A stretch of DNA of 64,000 nucleotides, from contig JAPDOI010000038.1 of assembly GCA_029168955.1 (NCBI GenBank), positions 2,817,001 through 2,881,000 on the forward strand, read 5' to 3'. Shown piece after piece: positions 23,482 through 36,202 of this stretch. The notes beneath the pieces were generated by a model. The model worked only from the letters and a program-made list of their open reading frames with translations, searched no databases and was not told the DNA's origin. Made by a program: the position numbers and the translations under genes. Within the stretch, counting starts at the first letter, position 1. Each line of letters begins with the position of its first letter. Source of the DNA: Aplectana chamaeleonis (lineage: Eukaryota; Nematoda; Chromadorea; Rhabditida; Cosmocercidae).

Positions 23482-26400
23482 ATGGAACGTGTTCTTCTTA
23501 CCTTTGTCACTGTCGCTGCAGTGATGTGTATGCTAACTTCAACAGAACAGCCCACAGAAACAAGTTTGTCTAAGTTTGTCCACAATTTGTTTTTACATCT
23601 ATAGTCTAGTTTACCAAAGCGTAAACATCTACAGTCGAAGCAGCAGCGATCGGATGGGAATCAATATGCTATAAATTCAATGCCACACGCGTGAGTAACA
23701 ACTAACGACTGACAACATGAAAAATATTTTCGTAAGCAATCCCAGAGTTCGTTTGAAAACCAATAGCTATTTACATGGCGCTCCAACCCAAGGATTACAC
23801 CAAGAATTATACATAGTTTCCTATGGGTTTCTCGAGGTGGATGGTACAAAATAACCATATCCTTCGGTATCGACACTGCTTCGCAGTTCTGGAACCCCCA
23901 CATTATGACCCCGAAGGAACGTTGCGCAAGGTTAGGAGCACCATTTATGGCCGAGATCATATGAGATCGGTCGAATTGCAATCTGTTGTCGGCTGCAGTG
24001 GCCGCTGGGAAGTCGCTGGGAAGTCAGATTAATAACAAATGTTAAATGTGCAAACCCCGAGCGTCACTTGGCGCGGGGTCGTCTGCTATGAGCGGAACCT
24101 TTCACCTCCAAGTTTACATTGGAAACCTTGGCTGCGTTCCGCTTTGCCCTTCATATAGATGAACAACACTCTACCAGGATTGATTATGTAATTTGGGACC
24201 AACATTTGATCAACCCGCAGATTAATTGAACAGTGCCCGGCCTCATTTTTACCCAAGAATGGTGGAGTTTATAGTGCAGTCCATGGTGAGGCGTGGTACT
24301 CGGATGGCCCGGTGTGGAGTGCGGCCCCTCCGAGAGAGTGGCTTATCAGTGCCTCCCCTCCTTCCCGTACGAAAATTGATTTTTTCTCTTCCCTCTTCTA
24401 ATTTCTTCTTTGGATTTTTCATTTTTACAAAACAAATGGGAAAAATTTTATCACTATTCCCATTATTGGCTGGCTCGTTCTCGGTTCAATCAAGAGCCAG
24501 GGGTATCAAATTCGTGCTGTAAATAGTACTAGTGAGAAGTTTCAAAACAAACCCCCTATGAACATAATCTACGAGGAAAACTTTTTCTCGTAGGTCCTGT
24601 TCATAGAGGTACGGAAGAGATTTTGAGCTACGTTGACGCTGTCAGCGACACATTGATCTGCTTTTTCTGGGTTAGTATGGGGTGGCAAGTTGTTCTCCAC
24701 AAAAAGTTGTATCAGGAAATGTCGCGATTCTTTATAGCGGTCAACTCCTTCACGCTCAAAAATCAACGTAAGCAAGGTAGGGCCTATTTTGCTATGAAAA
24801 CGCAGCTTTCGCCTCTTTTTTGAGCATGCCTTGCTTTATAGAGCGCCAGACCTTCCAAAAACCGTAAGGCTATTGAGAGTGAAATCTACCGTCAACACTA
24901 TCTTTAATCGACAACACTCCTCTCAACCACTATGCTTTCAAGGCAATCTGCCCGCGAAAATGCGAGTGCTCGCAGTTGCTCGCATTTTGGTTTATTCATG
25001 TTATCCATTTCACTGTCCTTTTTCGAAATGGCTAACCTATTGGGTCACCGACATCGGCTCAGACAAAATCGAAATAGCTGGGGGCGGCATGCACGTACGC
25101 GAGTGTTGCGAAGGGGTTAGGGCAGGGTTTGGGGCATCGGCGCGCTTGATGATCGCCTCTGGCATTCGCTCTATTGTGGACAAATGCAACTGGTTTTTTC
25201 TTTCGTTCATGACAAATCTACTCATCAGTTTCGCTTTTGCCCTGTAACATTTGTTTTCCCAGGCACCAAAAAGAGAAAGGATTGCAAAAACACACAATTC
25301 GTCGTTTCCCACAGTATCCACATTTCACCTGATTCGAAAATTGTTTCGGGAAGAATTTTATTAAAACAGTAGCCTGGAAGAATTAAACGTCGCTATCAAG
25401 GTGAGCAGGAATAATAGAGATCTTTTAGACGCAGCCGAAAATTGTGTAAATTCCTGGGCTGCGTTCCATGAAGATTTCCACGGGAGGAAAAATTAATCTG
25501 ATCAGAGCCGACCATGATAGTTTGAGCCGGTCCCAAGCCCGGATGAGAAAGAAGGAGGGTTGGCCCCCATGCTACCGACGGGATGGAAAACCTAAGGTGG
25601 TAACCATGGAGAGTCCCATAGGATATCGCGATACTGCTACCGCACCCGTGTACAGCCGATCCGCCAGCACTGGAGACCCAGTGTGCTGGTGACAAGTATG
25701 CTACTGGCCAGAATGGTGGAAGACTAGTGACGCCAAAGGAGGTGCGGCTTGCCGTTTGGAATGTACGATCAGGACATTACGTTGGACAAAAAGAAGCTAA
25801 AAAGAAGTTAAGTTAAAAGAAGACAAGAAACTGTCGAGGTCGAAGATATCGGCAGCAGCACTGTCTGAATTGAGGATCAGTGGTTATGGAACTATGATTG
25901 TACAGGTTTCACAGACTCAAGAAAAAATGGTATTGTACTACTCAGGTGGAGAAGGACATCGCGAAGGAGTTGGATTCGTGCTGAACTGGCAAGCGTCTGG
26001 AACCGTCATCTCATTCGAGTCGATTTCGAGCAGGATTGCCATTCTCACGTTGAAAGGAACTATTAAGACGCATGTCGTTGCTATCTACGCTCCGAAGGAG
26101 CCGAACTCTGATTCCGATAAGGACGCGTTCTACCCTCAACTGCAAGACTTACTGAAAGCAATTCCAAAGACTGGCCTAATCCTTAAAGCAGGTGACTTCA
26201 ATGCACGTGTCGGAAATGATAGAATTGGCTGGGAAGGAGTATTGGCCAGATACGGCGATGGCGAGATGAATGAAAGTGATCTGCTTCTGCTCTCTTTTGC
26301 AGCGTTTAAAGGCACAGTTCACGCTCAGGGGCAAAATCTATGATTTTCACATAATTGTGAGGTACACCTACCCCACATGACACTTGCCAAGTGCGAGCTC

Positions 26401-29400
26401 TCAGTTCCTCCGAATAAGCGAGATATAGGAGGAAGCCACCCTGGGGCGCCCACCGTGGGAAGCCACTTTGGCTCGCCCCTCTTACTATCTTCCGAGCTCA
26501 ACAGTCGCAAAATGAGCGATGGTTTCAGATCATTAGCCGGTTCTTCCCTTCATTTTCAGCTTTTCTCTTTACTCAGGTCAGCTCGCATACACCGGCTGCC
26601 AATGACGGAAGTTACAAGCCTCGGAAAACTCGTCCATCATGCTTCCACAGATCAATTTTTGAGGGGGCATAACTCCGTTTCTAGGGGGTCTTGTACGATT
26701 CCAGGGACATCATTGGAACCAGCGTGGGACCACTTTTAAGATAGCGAGAGAAACAGAAAAACGATTCCAAGGTTGGACTGTGCCTTTAATGAATTCATTG
26801 TTGGGAACAGTCACGTCCAGCACCGCAGGAAGCACCAAGTGACTTGGAGAAATCTCTCTGGACGAGACGTAGCCACGTTGGACTATGTGCTGATGAGTTC
26901 ACGTTTAAGATCATCGCTCAACGACGTGCGTGTTATGAGAGGTCCAGATTGTGGTAAAGACGGTAGAGTTCTTCGTGCAGTTGTGCAGCTCTGCCTAAAA
27001 CGGACTACGCGAATGGAGCCTCCCAAACATAAACTCGACCGGACACATCTCCTGGTACCCGAGACAAAGGAGTTGTTCCAAGTGGCACCGCCAAATCGCT
27101 TCGCATTATTGTCAGACAATGCATCGGTGGTCGAGCAGGAGCGGCAAATAGCAGACGCCATCTTGGGATGTGCAAAGCCACTCTGCCCTGTTACTTGCAG
27201 GCAGATCCAGCCGTGGGTAGCAGACGAATCCTTGCTAATCATCGAAGAAAGAAGGCGAGAAAAACTGACTGATTCTGGTCGATACCAACAACTCAGCAGA
27301 GAACTTCGTTGCAGGCTGAAAGCGGAAAGGGAGTCGTACTGGAATAAAGTGGCTGATGATTTGGAGGAGTCCGCTAGCAGGCATGATTATCGCACGCTCT
27401 ATCGGACAGTCAAGCGGCTTGGAAAGAAGACGAAATGCGTATAGTATTAGGAATGCAGATGGATCATTTTTGCGTCCTGTGGACGAGCGTCTTCGTTTCC
27501 TTGGAAATCCTAATTCTCGTAATTTTTATGAGCTTCGTGATTTTTTAGAACCACTCTCGAAAACACATGCTGGGTTAATCTTAAGCCTCAATCACCAAAT
27601 ATGTGTTATCTTACAAGATTTATCATTCGTGGTAATTTTTTTCAAAGTTTTTCAAGGATTTTTTTCCAAGCAATTTTTTTTTGAAAAACAGGAAAATTTT
27701 CCAAACGAAATTTCAAGCGAACGAAAATTTCGAAAATTATGAATGAATTAATCAAAAGGCGTTCTTGGGAAGGTAACGCTAGGTGCGAGAAAGACCTTCC
27801 GAAACTCGTCGAGTAATGCATAGATTCAAAGGGTGCCCTGCATTCAACTGAAATGGATAGTAAAAACCCATAGGAATAATGATAAAGTAGATAGTCTATG
27901 CCCGTTCTTGAAAAATAATTCAAGGCAAGGTAAGAAATAAAACACTTCGAGTGGCTCCACCGATGCACCAAAGCAAGTGCGTCGCGGACCCTCGAAAAAA
28001 AGAGCCAACGATGGCACTTATCTGGCAACGAATGATGAGTTTTCGAATCTTAAAGAAAAAGGAGAACGAAGCTGGCTTCAAAAACAAGTTCGTATTTCTT
28101 TGCCACAGAGCTTGCCCGATACGCCCCGACTAATGCAGAATAAACATTACTAAAGCATCGAATTACTGAAAAATCAATCGCTTTGAGATTTTTTCAATTC
28201 CCGGCGCTAAAAAATTGCGGATAACCCTTTCGAAACGCGAACAAGCAAATAATTTCTCACAAACTCGTCATTGCCTGTGGTAAACAATGAGTTATGTGAA
28301 GGAAACTAACCTAATTGCAGCGAAGCGGAAGATTTCCGGAAGGAAATGAGCAAAAAAGGAAGTTTCGGCGCTCACCGAAAAGTGAACGGCTGACCGGGAG
28401 GGATTGATCAGTGCTACCCTAGAAGACGTCCAAGGTGGTTCAGCAATGATCTCCGCTTTGTTTTTGATGCACCATCGCCGGTTTCCCTGACGGTAGACGT
28501 TACAATATTACTCCTTCTATCAACTTTTAGTTTTAAAGATTGACTGCCGTTCTAGAGTCAAACTGGCTGACTCTGTTATCATGTTTTCTTTACCCACTGC
28601 ATTAATTGAACCTGCCTCTGCCCCTCAGCATAGATGGTCAAAACTGTTTCGATCGCGTCCTGCTAACCGCATCCAAAAAACTTCTCTGGAGAAGTTTTTC
28701 GTTAGCCGCCTTTTTTCGTTTCCTCTCACATTTCAGCACTATTTCCGTGCTCTCTGCGAGAGGATGTTAAGTGCGAAGTTACCGCGAGGATGTCACATGT
28801 CGGAATTTCTGAGAGGAAACAGCCCTGAAAACGTTTCGAAATCGCTATTTTTCGTATCAAAGGTTACAATTGTCGCTTTTTCGAGGTGTTTTCATAGAAG
28901 GTGTACCTAATGCCTACCACTGAGGGATGTTAGGGTGAAACTAGAGCGATTTCTCTCTTAACTATCAAGAGTCTTCCTTAGAATCTGGTGTGGTTAAACT
29001 CGCGTTTAATGCGAATTTAACGCCTGTTAACTCGCGTTTAAGTTTTCGGATGACAGTGCAGTGTTTGCGGATACCGATGAGGATGCAACCTGCCTGATAA
29101 ATAAAGTGGCGCATGTTGCAAGCTCTTACGGCCTAAGAATAAATCAGGAGAAGACAAAAGTGATGGCATCGGATGGCTTGCCTGCAACTGTACACTTCGA
29201 AGAAGCGGAACTTCAGCAGGTCAAGGGGTTCAAGTACCTTCGATCAGTCGTGCAAGAACGGAAACTTTCGGCCACTGCAGAGGTATGCAGCAGGACCGGG
29301 CAGGCATCCAGTGCGTTTGCATCGCTTGGTTGGTGTCTGCAGAAAAAACAATGTCTTACTGGAGAGTAAAATGCGATTGTTCCAAGCGGTAATAATTCCG

Positions 29401-32400
29401 ATACTACTGTACGGTTCAGAAACATGGACACTATTGAAGCCAGAACTTGTCAAGCTGGAAGTCTTTCAGTTGCGGTGCCTGCGACAGATTCTTGGGATCA
29501 CGATTCGTGACCATGACCGTATTTGCAACGATAATATTAGAAGGAGCTGTATGGATCAACCGTTGGTTGAATAGCAACTGAAGACAAGAAGATTACGGTG
29601 GTTTGGACATGTATGTAGGATGGATGCTAGCCGGCTCCCGTACATATGCTGTGGCGGATCGTGGAAGATCCAGAGAACGGCCCCGAAGAAGACGTGGCTC
29701 AAGCATATAGAAGAAGATCTAAAAACCCAACGGTGCTGTGTTCTTAACGCTAAACTTATTGCTGCTAACCGTCCTGAATGGAAGCGTATCGTTCAGGCCG
29801 TAAAAGCTCCTGTGGCACCTACAGCAGTGTATTGGTTGAGGGCATCCCGCTCCACCAGACGCCAGCTAACGGGATGAGTGAGTGAGTGATAGTTTGAGAG
29901 ATCCTCTGAAATGAGCATATATTTTAGACTATCATTCGTTATACTTTATCGGGCCCATTTTTCTCTCATGGAAAGCACCTCTGCTCTTTGTGGTTGCTAG
30001 CATCAATTATGCAAACACAAGGAGAGAAAATACTAGACATGGAACCGAGCCTAGTATTTGAACGAATAATATTCAATATCAATTTTTATTCATAGATTGG
30101 ATTCAGATTAATATTGCTCAGGAAATTGCTCACCAAAATCAGAAAAATTCGAAAAAATCGTACTGTTCAGTATTAGTGTTCGAGAACTTCTCGACTGCTG
30201 GATATACGAATTCCATGCTTTTGAGTTGGCCGAATATTTAAAAATCGATTATTAAGATTCTACTATCGAATTGAATATATCAGCAAAAGCTAGAAATAAT
30301 AGTATTTTCAATTGTGTTCATAACGAGCTTACTTTTCGTATTGACCTTAACAGAGAGAATTTATTCGTCCATGCATTTTTCTGGATGTGCATATTTCCCA
30401 GACGATTTTCAAAAGGTAGTAAAGTATGAATTACTTACTTACTTGATACTTGATTGCCCGTTGTCAGCCGCCGATCGTCTCAGCGGCGGGCACAATCCCT
30501 GGATGTCTCGAGGCACAAGATCGTTTTGATTGCTTTGTGGAGCTGCCATATTGCATCTTGTTCGATTTTGCGCGATCTGTGTTTTATGACGTGACCGGCC
30601 CATAGATGTTTTGCTCCTGCCATGTAAGTGACAGCATGCCGAGTTCCTGACTGTTGGCGGAGGTCGGTGCTGCATGGTGCTGGTCTCTTTGCTCTCGAAG
30701 GTTCCTCCCCATCAGCATTCGTTTGAGGGCTCGTTGAGCTCGCGTCATCAGGATGGCAGAAGACTTGTTGGAGGCCCAGGTTTCAGCTCCGTAGCACATA
30801 TCGGGAAGGACGGTGGGGTCGAAGACGTGCGCACGGACTTTTTGTCGGAGACAAGGCGGGCTGCATCCCTTATTTTGGTCATGGCCGCCCATGCAACGCT
30901 CCTTCTTCGGTTGACTTCGGCCTTCAAATAGTTGTCCATGGTCACAAGACGCCCAAGGTAGACGTATTTTTCCGTATCAGGAAGGGGAATACCGCCCACT
31001 GTAATCGGTGCTGTGTCTGCCCATCTGTACCTCATGACTTCTGTCTTACTGATGCATCGTTAACCCGATTCTGCTACCAGCTGCGTACAGTTCATTCACC
31101 ACCTGCTGGATTTCGGTTCCGCTGTCGCTGACTAGAACGATGACATCGGCGAAGAGGAGATTTGAGAGTTTCCTGCCGTCTATGGAAGTGTCGGAGTATC
31201 GATTATAAATATGAAAATGAGAGTATGTGCTTTTGGCTTTTCCTCAAGCCTTCTTGAGAAAACAGGGGATGCAGGGTCACGACAAACGAGAATAGCAAAA
31301 GTTCACAATCAATGAGAAGAGGAAAAGACGAAGCCCAGAACCAAAAAAATAAAAAAACCTGCCTTTCAGCACATCTGGAACAGCTGCTTCTTCGAGAGGT
31401 TTCTCGGCCAGTTTCACTAAAATTTGCACTGTTTTTTTGAACAAAATACTTATAACAAGAGAAATCGTAAACGCAAAACACGAATGCTAGGCAAAAAACT
31501 CACGTGAGAAACAGTCATCTGGATTTGTCTTCCTTGATCAATCCACGACTTTAGATACTGGACTACTTTAGACACTTGGCATGATGAATTTTGCGCCAGT
31601 CGTTGAGGAGTTGACGTGTACTTGGACAGTTCTTGGCGCAATCACGGTTTCAATGATGATGGATGAAGAACACGGGTTGGCGGGCTACGGTGAACCCGCC
31701 ATCACCGATTAGCGCACTTCTCAATAGGCTCAGTGCCTCAATGTTGGCCTGTGGAGAGCGCCGATTACTTCACGAACATTAATGAAGGTTTCCAGAGTAC
31801 AACATGATAATTTACACGTACTAACTTTGAACTTCAACTCTGAGATCTTCACAGTGCCTTATTTCGGCCCTTATATTAGTACACAGATTTCAGTCACGAC
31901 TAATAACCGGATAACATTGGTGTTAAAAGTTTGGGTAACATCGTAGTTTGGCAGGTTTACTACCACACAAGGAAACGCGACGGACAAGTGCTTGCGGTTA
32001 CCCAAAGAGCTACGGAAAGGCGCCCATGTAGAGTGCCCTCCGAGACAAAGTGAGCAACGAAGAACTGCGACAGCGCACACGGGTGAAAGATGTCGTTGGC
32101 GAAATTTACGCTGCTGAAAGAAGATGGGCAACTCGTTTTCCAGGCAACCGTTAAACATTTCGGTTTCGGAGCTTGATCCCGCGAGACCGGAAAAGACCGC
32201 TGAGCAGACCGCGCACAGGGTGGGATTAGCTCATGGTACAGTTCTTCGGTCAGGAATGGAAACGAGTGGTCTAGGGCAGATTTTATGGTTTTCGATAGAC
32301 TTGCGCTCATCTGGCCACAGAGGTTGACGGCAAGTCAGATAAGTTATGGTGTAGTGAACCGTAGCAGCTAACCGAGGACTTAGAGCACTCCGTTTTGGGG

Positions 32401-35400
32401 AAACGCAAACTGCATATATATAACTGGTGAAGTTAACTGGTGAAAATATTGCAACATAAGTATAGAAATAATAATTCAGATGCCACTGTGACTGAAGAAG
32501 AAAGGAAACACTGGATCGAGGTTGGTTTGTGAAATTTCTGATGTACAATTTAACAAGAAAACATATAATGTAGCAAAAATCTAGTTTTAGGTATTGAGAA
32601 TAGTTCGGAACGACGCCATGACAAAGGAAGCGCGTATCGAGATGATAAAAGCCTCTGCTGGAAATGCAACAGAGGAAGAAAAGGTGAGCAAGAAGATAGG
32701 TGTTGGAGGAAAAACTCAATCAGCAGAAAATTTTTGCCTCCAAAGCATTACAAGGAAACTACTTCTAGTCAACCTAGCCATTTTGGATGAAATGCACTTG
32801 TATAGAATCTTTTTGGACAAAGAATTTGAGTATTCCCTTACCAGCTGCCTAAAATCACTCTGAAAAATTGAATGCGTTTCTCAAAGCCTTGTGAAAGGGC
32901 AAGGATACCCATCAGCAAATTTTCAGGATGTTTTGGAAGAATTAATCGGATTTTGCTAGAAACTAATTCAAAAATCGACAAATTAATATCGACTTCGTAT
33001 TCAACACCCCGAATAATACCCGCTTATAATTTTAGTCAAATCTGAGACCCTGACCAAACTACCGTATACCCAACGCAATCTATCGTAGTCCGTCGAAAAC
33101 CGACAAATGGCCCTCAGATTCGTGTTGAGCAATGCACAATCCAAATAACCCTCAGAGGAAGATTTTGAGCCACATATACCGTAGCATAGCGGAAATCGTA
33201 GAAAGTTGCGTTAGGCTTATAAATTTACCTCGTTGGGAAACTTTGAACGAAACGAGTCTGAAGCCGACAAATAAACTTCAGATTCGTGATCAGCAACCTA
33301 AAGAACCTCATAGAGAAGTTTCAAACCAAATCTGAAGCAATTTTTTTCAAACGCAACCAGAATTCCCCAGTTGGAATATGTAATTAAGTGCTCAACCAAC
33401 AATCTGTACAACCAAGAAGCTTCTGTTCTATGCGTAGAAGTTTGAAAAATAACCGTTCCACCAAACTTCGTCCATGGGGGTTATTTCGGGAGCATAACAC
33501 GAATATCAGGCCCGTGCAGCAGGTGTGGAAATCAGGGGAGGACGTCTATAACTTTTTTTCAGAATAGCTTCAGGCAGCTGATAAGGACATATTTGGACTC
33601 TGCGTCTAAAAACCCTACTTTCTGTATTTGCCTTACTATGTGTGTGTCAGTCAGTCAGTCAGTCAGTCAGTCAGTCAGTCAGTCAGTCAGTCAGTCAGTC
33701 AGTCAGTCAGTCAGTCAGTCAGTCAGTCAGTCAGTCAGTCAGTCAGTCAGTCAGTCAGTCAGTCAGTCAGTCAGTCAGTCAGTCAGTCAGTCAGTCAGTC
33801 AGTCAGTCAGTCAGTCAGTCAGTCAGTCAGTCAGTCAGTCAGTCAGTCAGTCAGTCAGTCAGTCAGTCAGTCAGTCAGTCAGTCAGTCAGTCAGTCAGTC
33901 AGTCAGTCAGTCAGACGGTCAGTCGCTCAGTCGGTCAGTCACTCAGTCAGTCAGTCGGTCGGTCAGTCAGTCAGTCAGTCAGTCAGCCAGTCAGTTGTCA
34001 GTCAGGTCAGTCAGTCAGTCAATTAGTTAGTTAGCTAGTTATTCGGTCAGTCGGTCAGTTATTGTTCGGTCAGTTATTAGTCGGTCAGTCAGTCAGTCAG
34101 TCAGTTAGTCGGTCGGTCGGTCGGTCAGTCAGTTAGTCAGTCGGTAGTTATCAGTCAGTCAGTCAGTCAGTCGGTCAGTCCAGTCAGTCGGTCGTCGGTC
34201 AGTCAGTCGGTCGGTTAGTCAGTTGGTCGGTCAGTCAGTCAGTCAGTCAGTCAGTCAGTCAGTCAGTCAGTCAGTCAGTCAGTTCAGTCAGTCAGTCAGT
34301 CAGTGTGTGAGAATGAACAAAAGAAATGAAATGAACAGAAGAATCGGTCGTTTTTTTCAAAATGAAACAATTCGGTTTGTTGCTATTATGATGTGATTGA
34401 TGGCTTATGCTGATAACGCGATGTCATCAGTTTCCAATAGGTAAGCTTGCTGAAAGGAGTTCATGAGCGGTTGGCTGTGTGGTAAAGGGCCCGCTGTGAG
34501 TTCGCCGGGGAAAGTGTGCAGGACTCCGTTGAGAGTGCGCCAAGAGCCGAAAAGAGAGTGCGGCACCCCAACGGGGAGTGCGTCGAGCGCCTGGGAAAGA
34601 GTGCGGGACCCAACGGAGAGTGCGCCGAGCCCTGGGGAACCTGTGCTGGACCCACCCTGGAGCTGGCCAAACTAACAGCATATACATCTTTGGAGTATTC
34701 ACACTACAAGTGTACAAGAGATCCACTTTTCCTGATTTACGTAGTCGAAAGTGTGTGGGGCCCAAATAGGAATGCGCCAAGCGTCGGGGAGGGTGTGCGG
34801 GACCCAACTGATTTTGCAATGATTTGATTATTCTATGCGTCACAATACACACCTAGAAGTACGCAGCGAAGCGGTGTGGATGTGCACCTAGTGGTTCTAG
34901 AAAAAAACATTTTTCTGGATTGGCCAGGCTGAGTAATGAAAGTTTTCTTGTTAGTTTTTCGCGGCGTCTGGCCATGACATGATCACAGAAGAGCTTACCC
35001 ATTAAAAAACTATTCAACTCAAGATGAAATTGGTGGAAGGAGCAGAGGTGGCGATCGACTTCGTGGACTGGTTGACCGAGCACTTACATCTATACTCACC
35101 GAACGTGGGGCGATTTTTGATCACCATCATGCGGAACGTGCAGTAAAGAGTACCCATCTTTAAGGTTCAAGCTGCATTCAAAGACGTTTTCAATATGATG
35201 TGTGGTATTGACTTCCTAGAAATGTCGTCGTTGGAGAGAGAAGCAAACGTGAGGTTTTTTTTGGCTACCAGTGTCTTCTTGCTGTAGTCCTATGCACGTA
35301 TCTACTTAGGTTATGAACGTCTTACGCACGCTCACATACGATGAAATCGCTGAGATCATACAACTTGGCACTGCCGTTCAAGTTAGTTTCATAATAATAA

Positions 35401-35521
35401 TCTTTCCGAGAGGACATATCGCCAACTGACTACTTCCTCTGACTAGGAAATGGCGTCGCAACTGGGATTACTCCACCTCTTGCGTCCAGGACAGCTTGTC
35501 GAAGACTCGCCTGAAAGATGA
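23482..35521 (+). CDS. Paralogue 3: small secreted helical protein, 12-kb gene
   Basis: Exons 23482-23563, 32480-32520, 32591-32683, 35024-35104, 35165-35248, 35310-35381, 35447-35521 (528 nt, 175 residues, open). Exon 1 encodes the signal peptide MERVLLTFVTVAAVMCML followed by TSTEQPTET. Exon 2 reads ATVTEEERKHWIE; exon 3 VLRIVRNDAMTKEARIEM, the only copy with NDA instead of a sequon at that site; exon 4 FVDWLTEHLHLYSPN; exon 5 VFNMMCGIDFLEM; exon 6 LTYDEIAEIIQLG; exon 7 ends VEDSPER. The first intron is 8.9 kb and contains a broken RTE element and a second retrotransposon piece; intron 3 contains the TCAG microsatellite. Exon 1 and the body are joined only by order and by analogy with gene 2, so a separate orphan signal exon is possible. 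Confidence 0.66.
24552..24609. repeat. Hairpin in gene 3 intron 1
   Basis: CCTATGAACA..TCTACGAG pairs with CTCGTAGGTCCTGTTCATAGAGG around an A/T-rich loop. Non-coding. Confidence 0.5.
25078..25150. mobile_element. Half copy of the 35749 foldback element
   Basis: GGCATGCACGTACGCG...AGGGTTTGGGGC matches one arm of the element at 35749-36032. The other arm is not present. Confidence 0.55.
25450..29890 (+). mobile_element. Broken RTE-type non-LTR retrotransposon
   Basis: The 5' part carries leader text and the start of an AP endonuclease (VRLAVWNVRSGHYVGQ at about 25742), then after a frameshift the main endonuclease frame from 25870, including GDFNARVG, ending at the MITE inserted at 26306. 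The frame resumes at 26790 with TWRNLSGRDVATLDYVL and runs to 27444. About 1.6 kb of unrelated sequence (27450-29045) replaces the reverse-transcriptase core. The 3' part (29046-29880) begins FSDDSAVFADTDEDA, a damaged form of the catalytic YADD region, then has LLYGSETWTL and the C-terminal domain, ending in a GTGA-repeat tail. It lies in intron 1 of gene 3 and cannot move by itself. Confidence 0.85.
26306..26789 (-). mobile_element. MITE family A copy nested in the RTE
   Basis: Bounded by TTAAAGGCACAGTTCACGCT and GGACTGTGCCTTTAA, 484 bp. It splits the RTE endonuclease between SFAAF and NEF. Collapsing the two TTAA ends to one leaves the retrotransposon frame continuous, so the insertion site was a single TTAA (or its central TA). 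The interior matches copies 2 and 3. Confidence 0.88.
30415..31190 (-). mobile_element. 3' end of a second non-LTR retrotransposon
   Basis: On the minus strand the text begins LLFADDVIVLVSDSG (near 31165-31120), the reverse-transcriptase FADD motif, then GGIPLPDTEKYVYLGRLV and, after a frameshift, CYGAETWASNKSS and RALKRMLMG. A short ACTT-type repeat tail lies at 30423-30450. The FADD motif is intact, but the element is truncated upstream and frameshifted. It is a different lineage from the RTE just before it. Confidence 0.78.
31191..32479 (+). other. End of gene 3 intron 1, nothing recognised
   Basis: The short open frames on both strands have no motif. I see no gene or named repeat. Confidence 0.4.
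33010..33320. repeat. Dispersed repeat, copy 1
   Basis: The phrase AGTCAAATCTGAGACCCTGA...CGTATACCCAACG and later CAGATTCGTG...AGC recur at 62980-63300 as a diverged second copy. It lies in intron 3 of gene 3. Non-coding. Confidence 0.6.
33647..34304. repeat. TCAG tetranucleotide microsatellite
   Basis: A pure run of about 67 TCAG units (33647-33914) is followed by an imperfect tail with TCGG variants to 34304. A 4-bp unit without stop codons leaves all three + frames open as SVSQ repeats; these are not genes. It is in intron 3 of gene 3. Confidence 0.97.
34500..34810. repeat. Diverged relative of the 21-bp minisatellite
   Basis: Units such as AGTGTGCAGGACTCCGTTGAG and AGTGCGGGACCCAACGGAG follow the period of the 11.7-kb array but are heavily diverged. 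Non-coding; the open frames here are periodicity artefacts. Confidence 0.6.
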
Positions 35522-35748
35522 AGAGACATATTTCTCTCCGCACTTTTTAAATTTCGATTCTTGAAATATCGATTATCTCCAAAATTCAAATGAGCAATTT
35601 TCATTAAAGAATGAATAATTAGTTGATGGTTAATCAGAGAAGAATTGTGCTCTTGGTCCATCGGCGGGTGCTGCCTGGCTGAGTTCTATGCTAACTTTGG
35701 GATGTGACTGCCTGGCCTGCAAGTGGTTCCGATGGGCTACGGGTAGAT

Positions 35749-36032
35749 CTGGGGAGACATGCACGTACGCGGTGGGTTTGGTTGGGGCTGGACAGGGTTT
35801 GGGGCGTCGGTACGTCTAATGATAGCAGCGCGAGAGCTGAAAAGGGTTAGGGAAGCACTAAAAAAACGTCCCCTCGGTAACCCTACCTAGGAGGTAGGCG
35901 CAGCTAAAACTCTGCTGAGACACCAATTATTGGTTATTTCCAGCACTCGCACAGCAAAAATCAAATGCGCCGTCGCCCCAAACCCTGCCCAACCTTAACC
36001 TAACCCGCCGCGAACGTGCATGCCACCCCTGG
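35749..36032. mobile_element. Foldback MITE, about 284 bp
   Basis: The left arm CTGGGGAGACATGCACGTAC and right arm GAACGTGCATGCCACCCCTGG are complementary over about 65 bp, including AGGGTTTGGGGCG against CGCCCCAAACCCT. A half copy is at 25078. Confidence 0.7.
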
Positions 36033-36202
36033 GAGCTTCTAAGAAACTCCTGTGAAAAATTGGATTCAAATCCTTCCGGAAACTCGGAAAGCTACAATAG
36101 GCACTTCCATTCAGAGTCGAAGATTTTTGAATAATGTGGGTGAAAAGAAAGGGCTGGGCTACATTTGAGGTATACAGGGGCCGGGTGTATCAGCGCGCCG
36201 GT

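Noticed and set aside
24831..25247. 138-aa open frame as a gene
   Set aside because: Part of it overlaps a foldback-element arm and no motif or paralogue is seen.
32231..32719. 162-aa minus-strand frame as a gene
   Set aside because: It is antisense to exons 2 and 3 of gene 3, whose coding sense is supported by four paralogues.
33593..34034. Three overlapping SVSQ-repeat proteins
   Set aside because: Pure translation of a tetranucleotide microsatellite in all three frames.
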